From Lasiodiplodia sp. COLG20 (Eukaryota; Ascomycota; Dothideomycetes; Botryosphaeriales; Botryosphaeriaceae), in contig VNWV01000068.1 in NCBI GenBank assembly GCA_009801085.1, positions 1 to 27,232 of the forward strand: a stretch of 27,232 bases of DNA. The letters run 5' to 3'. The notes below the pieces were generated by a model. That model made no database searches. It was not told where the DNA came from and saw only the letters and a program-made list of their open reading frames with translations. This document shows, in pieces, positions 20,953-27,232 of this stretch. The position numbers and the translations under genes are program-made. Within the stretch, counting starts at the first letter, position 1, and every line of letters begins with the position of its first letter.

Positions 20953-21148
20953 CACCTAAGGGATCACGCAGGATTCGATGTCCTAGATGGTCCTATGGTG
21001 GATGGTCGAGTTCGATGCTTGGCCATCACCACCTTTCCTTACCGGGGGGGAAGGAGAGGGGCAAAATTTCCGAAAGGGGATTTTATAGGGGCCTGCAGGC
21101 AACTGCAGGCCCTGAATTTTTGCTGAATGGTCGTGTGTTCGAACTCCA
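20953..21148 (+). repeat. SINE-like dispersed repeat with tRNA-like motifs, copy 2
   Basis: Related to 1331-1700 by ordered shared blocks: ACCTAAGGG at the start; CCTATGGTGGATGGTCGAG (box A-like); AGGGGCAAAATTTCCGAAA then TTTTATAG; and TGAATTTTTGCT. It ends in GTGTGTTCGAACTCCAC, whose TTCGAAC heptamer is a perfect tRNA T-loop sequence. It is shorter than copy 1 because it lacks part of the segment after TTTTATAG and the hairpin-like insert. It also carries its own CCTGCAGGCAACTGCAGG inverted repeat (21092-21109). Confidence 0.45.
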
Positions 21149-21487
21149 CTTTGATAATCTGTTATTTTGATACTTATGTATATATCGTTGACAAGTAGCT
21201 TTTTGCTCGCTGCGCGCAGGTACTGTTGTTGTGTTTCGACAGCTCATTATTTTATTCTCATATCATTACCTGCCTCATATACTACAACTCAACGCGAACA
21301 GCAGCTCACGAAAACACCCGCTCGCCCGCTTCCAAATATCCCATACCACAATCATGCAGGAAAAAGAGTCAGAATGAAGTGTACAATCAACCCATGCACC
21401 TCTAAACACACTTGGAAAGAGAAGGATAAACCCGCTCCAGCGGGAAGACCCACCAAACCCACACCCCCTAAGCATCACGCAAGGACA

Positions 21488-23780
21488 TCACACTTCGTCT
21501 TCCTCCGCCGCAACGCTCTCATACCTTCCACCCTCATCCGCACTACCTCCCCTTCTCGCCCTCATTTTCGGTGGAGGCTCGTACACCCTCGTCCAGTTGA
21601 TCCTATCGCCTCCCAGCACCGCCTCTCCGTTTTCACGCTTCTTGAACATCGGGGCCGGGTCGCACCAGAAATCGCGGCAGTTGGTGATGCAACCACGCGT
21701 GAAGGGGTTCTCGCGGCGCTGGGCGAGGACGGCCTGGGCGTTCGAACCGTGCAGGGCGGTGGCGATGAAGGTGTCGATGCCGAGCATGCGTTTCCACTGC
21801 TCGAGGCAGCCGGCCTTGTGGTGGCCACGGCGGCCGTGTGCTGCTCCCCCATCAGGGCCGGCACCTGCGGCATCAACTTGGCCGCCGACGGCGGAGGTGC
21901 TGCCAGTAGTGATGAACGAGGTGAGCGGGTCTGGCGGGCCGTGGCCGTGGTTGTGGCGCATGGCCTCAAAGGTGGTTTGGGCGCGGGCGACCTGGAGGAG
22001 TTGGACGACGAGGAGCATTGTAACCCAGATGAGCTGGAGGCTAGCCCAAATAGTGAGAATAATGGTGAACGGGTCCTTGTGGAGGGTGGAGCACAGCTCA
22101 GGGTCGAGGACGTTGCATTCTGGCGTTTCGGTCGGCGGCGGTAAGACTGTCAGGTATGACAGTACCAAGCGAAGTAGTGAAAGAATTCCCAACTCCAGGC
22201 AGGAGATATACAGGACAAAGTGGCGGTGGTTATTGTTGGCAACACAGTTATCGACCCAGGGGCAGTGGTGATCTTCCTTGGCAACACAGCGGTTGCAGCG
22301 TTTGCAGTGTTTGCTTCGCAACGGACGACGCACCATGCAGTGCACGCAAAAGTTCGCCTCGTCGAATTTGCGGGCCTCCAGCAGCTCGTCGATTACAGCT
22401 TTCTGTTGAGCACGTGAGCTCGACTTGGGGATATAGCCAGGATCTGAAAGCATGGTTAAGAAGTAAAAGTATCCCGTCAAGGAGTAGAAGATCATGAAAA
22501 AGAGATTTGTAAAAGGTGAGTTTTTGAATGTCCCTGAGAGATGTCAGCGTTTTTCATTCGCCAACTGCAATGCAGGGGCATCTTACAGGGCAGAACATGT
22601 GTAATGTAGCGCACGCCAACCCAAAACAGAGTGGCAGCAAAAACGCCAGATAGAAACGGCTGAAAGTGCGTTAGCGTGATCTTTCTCAGAGTCGGTGGAT
22701 TCACATACTGTTTTATGTACCGTCTTCATGTCGCCTGGTGCCCATCTCAACAACTGCTGCGCGACCCACTGCAGCATGTACGACGCTCCAAGGGCCAAGG
22801 GAATAGCGACATAGATGACCATATGGCTCATGATGTAAAGCACGCATATGAGCATTAAGAAGGGCCACAAGAAGAAGAACTTGTTGAGGAAGGCTCTCCT
22901 ATCCTTGACAAAGGTTTGTAGCGGGAAGTATTTAGGAGTGGCATCGGGATTGTAGCCAGAGTCAGAAAGGGCCTTGTGCCATTGGCGGACGGTATTCATG
23001 TCTTGGGCAGTGATGGCAGGCGTCTTTCCGTCGTTGTTCTCGGCAAAGCGGTCCGACCCATACTCAACGAGCTTCTGAATGCAGCCCACGCTGCCCTTGA
23101 CTAAGGCCCAGTGCAGTGCGGTGAAGCCTTGATCGTCGCGCGCATACACGTTGGCGCCCCAGCGCACCAGAACCTCGACGACGGCGGGGAAGCCCTTGTA
23201 TGCAGCCCACATGAGTGCGGTGTGGCCCTGAGCGTCGGGGATATCGATGGGGAGATCCTGGTGCAGCAGCAGCACCAACTGGAAGACATTGCCGTCCAAG
23301 GTGGCGCTGTGTAGGAGGTTGAAGCCTTGATCGTCGGTAAGCAGCGGGTCGGCGCCGCGCGAGAGGAGCAGGGCGACGATGTAGTAGTTGCAGCGCTTCG
23401 CGGCCCACAAGACGGGTGTGGCTACGGCGTCGCCGCCCCGCGCGTTCACGTCGGCGCCCGAGTTGAGGAGGAAGTGGCAGAGTGCGTAGTGGTTATTGAT
23501 GGCGGCCCACTGTAGAAAGACTCGGTCAGCACTCAGGCGGAGGCGGGCGGAGGACGGCGCGTACATGGAGCGGCGTGATTCCCTGCTCGTCGCGGTAGGT
23601 GGCATCGTATTTGCCTGTGTCGAAAAGCTTCTGGATAGCACCAATCTCGCCGAGGCGCGCCAGCTGCATGAGGTCCTCCTCGACCGGGAGGGTGGGTGCG
23701 GCGTGCGACATGTCCTTCATCTCATGTTGGTCTCCGGGCGAGGCCTTGGGGTCGGCGCTGGACGAGGGCGTGGAAGACAT
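21488..23780 (-). CDS. AKR1: Akr1, ankyrin-repeat DHHC palmitoyltransferase
   Basis: Transfers palmitate to cysteines of membrane-associated proteins at Golgi and endosomal membranes; the yeast enzyme modifies casein kinases Yck1/2. Minus-strand exons 23780-23565, 23509-22709, 22659-22587 and 22533-21488 join to 711 residues (yeast 764). Introns are 55, 49 and 53 nt. The N-terminal third carries about six ankyrin repeats, e.g. [20 protein letters not shown] and [20 protein letters not shown]. Several membrane spans follow, such as [17 protein letters not shown]. The cysteine-rich domain contains [19 protein letters not shown] and D-H-H-C-P-W with catalytic Cys at about 454. Two further spans come after it, then a long Gly/Ala/His-rich cytosolic stretch and an acidic C-terminus. 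All active-site residues are intact. The start ATG is followed by a polar, disordered leader before the first ankyrin repeat, as in homologues. Confidence 0.94.
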
Positions 23781-24260
23781 GGCGGGGGGCGCGCGCGCGG
23801 CGGAAGCGAGTGTGGGCGGAGGAAGAGGTGTTCGAGCGAAAGAGCAGTCGGCAGCGCAATATCATCAGCGGCGTAACATCATTAGGCGTGCGTTGTGTTG
23901 TAGCAGTGGAGGCCGCGGAACGTCGAGGGCGGCTGTGACGGCGATAATTAGCAAGCCCGGCGCGCCAGCACGAGGCGCAGCGCATCCCCGGCTGCGATCC
24001 AGGGCGCCACGCTCCACTTTTTGCCTTCACCACCAATTGTCGAGCTACCTTGCATTTCCAGCCAATCCAGGTCCCAGCTCTCTAACAAAGACTAATTATC
24101 CTCTGCACGGCCACCGTGTCATATGCAGACTGCCAAAAATCATCATGGTATTTTCGTAGCATGTACACCGCACCCGTCCTAAACTTTTGGAAGGAGCCCT
24201 CGTCCACCGAAACAAAGAGCCAACGCCATAGGAGATGCACACGCCCAGCTATCCCACAAC
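23781..24260. promoter_or_regulatory. Akr1 promoter region and eIF3g 3' end
   Basis: These 480 bases separate the eIF3g stop from the Akr1 start on the same (minus) strand. They should contain the eIF3g terminator and the Akr1 promoter. No gene, tRNA or named motif is visible. Confidence 0.45.
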
Positions 24261-25267
24261 CTAAGTAGACTTCTTCGCAAACTCGACGCGCAGAATAAGA
24301 TGGCCGAATCCGTCTGCCTGCTGTCAGCGTATATACTTCATCGCCGTCTCTCTGGGGGTGCTTACAGCCGTCCACCTTCTCGCACGCCACTCTGGCGTCG
24401 TCGCGGTCCGCAAAGCTGACGAACGCGAAGCCCTTCGCGCGGCCGGTTTCCCTGTCCTTGGCCAGGAAGACTCTGGTGACGTGACCGAAGCGCGAGAAGA
24501 TGTCGCGCAGGTCCTGCTCCTCGGTGAACTCGCTGACCTGTGCCGTTTGTCAGCCACATTATCCCTGGCACTCGGGCCCACGCAGGTATACGCACATTGG
24601 TGACACGGAGAGTCGCCAGATCGTCCCGCTCGAACTTGCCGCCCATCTTCTCGCCGGTTGCGCCGGCGCGGCCACGGAGGTGGGGCGGAACGTAGCTGGA
24701 GGTGCCGCCACCCAGGGCGCCAGCAGCCTCGGGCTCGTCCATGTCGGCAGGGCCGGCGCCGGGCTCGCCCTCGGGGGCCATGGTGTCCTTGAAGGGACAC
24801 TTGGTGGTCCAATGGTCGCCGGAACAAATACGACACTTGATCTTGGCGTCCTTCAGGTTGGCCTTCTTCTTCTCGTGCTCGCTCTTGTCATCGGCGGCGG
24901 CCTTCCAGTTGGCCTGGGGGCGGAAGACGATGTTCTCGGCGACGCTGGTGGTGTCGGTCTGCGGGCCGGCGGGCTTGCCCTTCTCGTTGCCGAATTTTGC
25001 CCAGTGCTTGCGCTCGGCGACGCGGGGGTTTACGACCTGCTTGACGACCGTCTTCTTGATGCGGCGGGTGGTCTTGACCTTCTTGCCATCTTCGCGGACG
25101 TAGTAGCTGATGAACGTCTCGGTGCCGTCCTTGTTCTTCACGACCTGGGGCGCCGGGAGAGCGAGCTGATCCTCGTCCTCCTCCTCGGCCCAGTCGGTGC
25201 GTCTGCGCGTGGTCAGCCCGGGAATCGCGCGGGGAGCGCGGGGAGCTCACCCTGCGACTTTCGACAT
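24261..25267 (-). CDS. TIF35: Translation initiation factor eIF3 subunit g
   Basis: eIF3g is an RNA-binding subunit of eIF3 that helps 40S scanning and reinitiation. Minus-strand exons 25267-25251, 25202-24596, 24537-24366 and 24313-24261 join to 282 residues, the usual fungal size. The first coding exon is only 17 nt (MSKVA plus two bases). Visible domains: an acidic leader ([11 protein letters not shown]); the eIF3g N-terminal region ([20 protein letters not shown]); a zinc knuckle C129-x2-C-x3-H-x4-C141 followed by PFKD; the [11 protein letters not shown] linker; and a C-terminal RRM with RNP2 (TLRVTNV) and RNP1 (KGFAFVSF), ending [13 protein letters not shown]. Exon 4 has several close acceptors; only the most downstream AG (24314) keeps the conserved [14 protein letters not shown] end. 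Transcribed in the same direction as Akr1, 480 bases apart. Confidence 0.95.
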
Positions 25268-25742
25268 GGTGGCGGTGTGGGTGGTTGTGGTGTTGGCGGT
25301 AGGAATTCTTTCGCTGTGTGGGGTTATCGCCGGCCGTCGAATATGTACTAAGTTGTGCTTTGGACTGGGCGCCCTCGCCAGAGCCTGCGCAGACGCGCTA
25401 GCTGCTGACTCACGCCGCCGGGTCGCCACGGCGCGTCATCCCATCAAACGCGCTTCGACGCGCCGTCTGGAGCTACGACTCTGCAATCCTGCCAGGCACC
25501 AGAATTGCGACAGCACACACGTGGGTAATGACTCTGCAACCGGGAATATCACGTCTTGCCTTGCCAGCTTGTGTTCAGAGGTTTGAGACCGAGCTTTGTC
25601 AGCGCTACCTTCGGCCTTGCGTCCCCCCGAGCGGGCTTGCATTAGCTCATCTACTCAACTAAGCACTCGGGCTCGGCATTTCCAGGTGTACTTTCGTCAG
25701 ACACCGGCTGCAGCTTCAACCATGTTTGACAATCAACACTTG

Positions 25743-25748
25743 TATAAA
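25743..25748 (+). promoter_or_regulatory. TATA box of the NmrA-like gene
   Basis: TATAAA in an AT-rich setting, 159 bases before the NmrA-like start codon. If used, transcription would begin around 25775-25810, close to the start of the small upstream ORF. Inferred from sequence and position only. Confidence 0.45.
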
Positions 25749-25769
25749 TTAAACTTAAGAAACTTCACT

Positions 25770-25865
25770 ATGGACATCATCAACTCAATTCTACAGCCTC
25801 TCTCAAGAACCATCTCACAAAATCACTCTCGATTTACCACTTCATCGACACCGCCCGAACACTGA
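25770..25865 (+). other. Possible upstream ORF in the NmrA-like leader
   Basis: ATG at 25770 opens 31 codons (MDIINSILQPLSRTISQNHS and on) ending TGA at 25863-25865, 41 bases before the main start. It has no recognisable homology. If the transcript begins upstream of 25770, the ORF could reduce translation of the main gene. With a start site further downstream it would not be in the mRNA. Confidence 0.3.
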
Positions 25866-25906
25866 ATTATCAATACCAAATCACCACTTCTAAGCTTTGA
25901 ATCAAA

Positions 25907-26812
25907 ATGTCGAAGACCCTCCTCATCACTGGCGCCACTGGCAAGCAGGGCGGTGCAGTCATCAAGGCCCTCCTCGCAGCAGACGCTGACTTCAACATCC
26001 TCGCCGTGACCCGTAACACTTCCTCCGAATCCGCCAAGGTTCTCGAGAAGCAGTCCCCCAAGGTGAAGGCCATCCAAGGCAATCTAAACGACCCCAAGGC
26101 CATCTTCGACACCGCCGGCTCGCCTATCTGGGGCGTCTTCAGCGTCCAAGTCCCCCACGCTGCCGATCAGACGTCGGATCCGGAAGAGGTCCAAGGCAAG
26201 GCCCTTGTCGACGCCGCGCTAGCTCACGGTGTCAAGCACTTCGTCTACACCTCCGTCGACCGGGGCACCTCTCGGCCCAACGTCCCGACCAACGTCCCAC
26301 ACTTCGCCAGCAAGCACCACATTGAGGAGCATTTACTGGCCAAGGCCGGCGACAAGATGACCTGGACCGTCATCCAGCCAGTGGCGTTTTTGGATAATTT
26401 TAGTGGCCACGCTGTCGACTTCGCTGCTGCATTCGCTGCCATGTGGAAGAGTTACTTGGGCGAGGAGAAGAAGCTCCAGGTCATCGCCACCACCGACATC
26501 GGCAAGGTCGCCGCCCGCTCTTTCATCCAGCCGGAGAAGTACGCCGGCAGGAAGATTCCGCTGGCCGGTGACGACCTCAGCTATGGCGACGTCAAGCGCA
26601 TCTTCAACGAGAAGACTGGGAAGGAGATCCCAGAGGCACCCGAGCAGGTTGGAAGGGGCTTCGTGGAGAGCAGCGCCGACTTGAAGGCTATGTGGGTCTG
26701 GTTCGGTACTAATGGTTTTGGAGCTGATATCCCGGCGCTGAGGACGGAGTTCCCTGACCTTTTGGACTACGGCAATTGGCTAGTGAAGGAGGGCGGTTAC
26801 AATGCCCAGTGA
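25907..26812 (+). CDS. NmrA-like family NAD(P)-binding protein
   Basis: Single-exon gene of 301 residues, normal length for the family. The N-terminus MSKTLLITGATGKQGGAV carries the Rossmann G-x2-G-x2-G motif (Gly 9, 12, 15). VYTSVDRG lies where short-chain dehydrogenases have their catalytic region, but the canonical Y-x3-K is not evident, as is usual in NmrA-like proteins. Later segments WTVIQPVAFLDNF and ATTDIGKVAARSFIQPEKYAGRKIPLAG are typical of the group. Such proteins are either redox sensors like NmrA, which binds the GATA regulator AreA, or isoflavone-reductase-like enzymes; the sequence alone does not decide. The start at 25907 is set directly before the Rossmann strand, preceded by ATCAAA. 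No signal peptide is seen, so it is likely cytosolic. Flanks are AT-rich, with a MITE-like copy 350 bases downstream. Confidence 0.93.
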   Translation: MSKTLLITGATGKQGGAVIKALLAADADFNILAVTRNTSSESAKVLEKQSPKVKAIQGNLNDPKAIFDTAGSPIWGVFSVQVPHAADQTSDPEEVQGKALVDAALAHGVKHFVYTSVDRGTSRPNVPTNVPHFASKHHIEEHLLAKAGDKMTWTVIQPVAFLDNFSGHAVDFAAAFAAMWKSYLGEEKKLQVIATTDIGKVAARSFIQPEKYAGRKIPLAGDDLSYGDVKRIFNEKTGKEIPEAPEQVGRGFVESSADLKAMWVWFGTNGFGADIPALRTEFPDLLDYGNWLVKEGGYNAQ

Positions 26813-27157
26813 GGAAAAGCGAAAACGAACTTGCTCTACTGGATACCGCGGCGTTGAAGCTGCTAAGAGCTGAAAGTTACAATTAATGATCTGCTATTTT
26901 CTTTCTTCTAATTAATAAATAGAAATTACTCCATTGAAAATGTTGCTTGCAAAAACGTAGTTGATATTCAAGATCAAACAATTGATCTCAAAGAAGAAAA
27001 TGGCAGCTAAAACCAGGAATCTAGGACAATATGAAAGCCTATATAGAATCTTTTACTAGTAGAAATTCGGGGATGTAGTGGACCGAAGGAGCGGCTGGCG
27101 TGCCGCTCTGTGCCACCAGAAAGCTTGATCTACAGTCGATTTGTTTTTTGCTCATGT
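26813..27157. other. AT-rich 3' region without a gene
   Basis: No coding sequence is supported. It contains the 3' end of the NmrA-like gene and, at its right end, a short T-rich stretch (27141-27149) followed by TCATGTCATGGGTA leading into MITE-like copy 3. Confidence 0.5.
26914..26919 (+). terminator. Candidate polyadenylation signal of the NmrA-like gene
   Basis: AATAAA, 102 bases after the NmrA-like stop codon, in AT-rich DNA directly after a T/C-rich stretch. Position and context fit a fungal polyadenylation element; not otherwise tested. Confidence 0.4.
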
Positions 27158-27232
27158 CATGGGTAGATAAAGCTATCGTCCGGACGTGTATGTAGAATTT
27201 TTAATTCGACATTCTCATCCGGACGATAGCTT
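27158..27232 (-). mobile_element. MITE-like inverted-repeat element, copy 3, cut by window end
   Basis: The left arm CATGGGTAGATAAAGCTATC starts at 27158 and the right arm breaks off at GACGATAGCTT (27232). The asymmetric centre is reversed relative to copies 1 and 2: here the GAATGTCGAATTAAAAA motif is on the minus strand. The element is therefore the same family inserted in the opposite orientation. About 12 bases of the right arm are missing because the window ends. Confidence 0.8.

Larger units (their letters stand above)
20198..21487. other. Convergent intergenic region with T tracts and repeats
   Basis: Lies between the stops of the Zn2Cys6 factor (plus) and Akr1 (minus) and should hold both 3' ends. 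The first part is strongly T-rich on the plus strand (about 20235-20345). Runs of 15 T (20677-20691) and 12 T (20750-20761) precede the second MITE-like copy, and the second SINE-like copy follows about 100 bases later. No coding sequence is supported. Confidence 0.6.
25268..25906. promoter_or_regulatory. Divergent promoter region, eIF3g / NmrA-like gene
   Basis: The 639 bases lie between two divergent start codons. The eIF3g-proximal half is GC-rich and includes TGACTCA at 25407-25413. The NmrA-proximal half becomes AT-rich and contains a TATA box and a short upstream ORF, listed separately. Confidence 0.55.

Noticed and set aside
21100..21148. Possible tRNA gene near TTCGAAC
   Set aside because: Only the T-loop motif is present; D-arm, anticodon arm and acceptor stem cannot be formed around it.
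21167..22144. 325-codon plus-strand frame over the Akr1 C-terminus
   Set aside because: Antisense shadow; the minus strand carries the intact DHHC domain with conserved residues.

Overview
The window looks like nuclear DNA of a filamentous ascomycete (Pezizomycotina; a dothideomycete would fit, but that is a guess). The evidence is many 45-75 nt introns with GTRNGY donors, CTNAC-like branch sites and YAG acceptors, single-copy eukaryotic housekeeping genes, and two large fungal-type transcription factors. No plasmid, phage, CRISPR array, rRNA or intact tRNA gene is visible.

Layout. 1-216: an 89-bp tandem duplication running into a short inverted-repeat (MITE-like) element. About 401-1144: the C-terminal half of a DHA1/Qdr-type MFS transporter. 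1145-2271: no gene, but a decayed SINE-like repeat. 2272-2864: GFA/CENP-V zinc protein. 3191-4097 (-): ER chaperone Rot1, head to head with 5-formyltetrahydrofolate cyclo-ligase (4486-5346, +). 5480-5884 (-): spliceosomal SmE, head to head with the Mtr10/transportin-3 importin (6322-9646, +). 10784-11638: a Gcn4/Jun-like bZIP factor. 11838-12780: a possible small multi-exon gene of unknown function. 12781-16692: a long, largely GC-rich stretch without a convincing gene, leading to a 1105-residue Zn2Cys6 transcription factor (16693-20197). 20198-21487: a convergent intergenic space holding T tracts, a second MITE-like copy and a second SINE-like copy. 21488-23780 (-): Akr1 ankyrin-DHHC palmitoyltransferase. 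24261-25267 (-): eIF3g. 25907-26812 (+): NmrA-like NAD(P)-binding protein. 27158-27232: a third MITE-like copy, cut by the window end.

Function. The genes are not a pathway cluster; this is a typical housekeeping neighbourhood covering ER folding, one-carbon metabolism, splicing, nuclear import, translation initiation and protein palmitoylation, plus two regulators. Exon structures were worked out by hand from splice signals and reading-frame continuity. They close in frame for all the conserved genes, which supports them strongly, but no transcript evidence was available.

The most unusual material is non-coding. A small, highly regular inverted-repeat family occurs three times, including at both ends of the window. 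A second, older repeat has tRNA-like motifs. I found no clear new biological system. The best leads are the repeat family, the truncated transporter beside it, the cryptic gene near 12 kb, and the start region of the bZIP gene.
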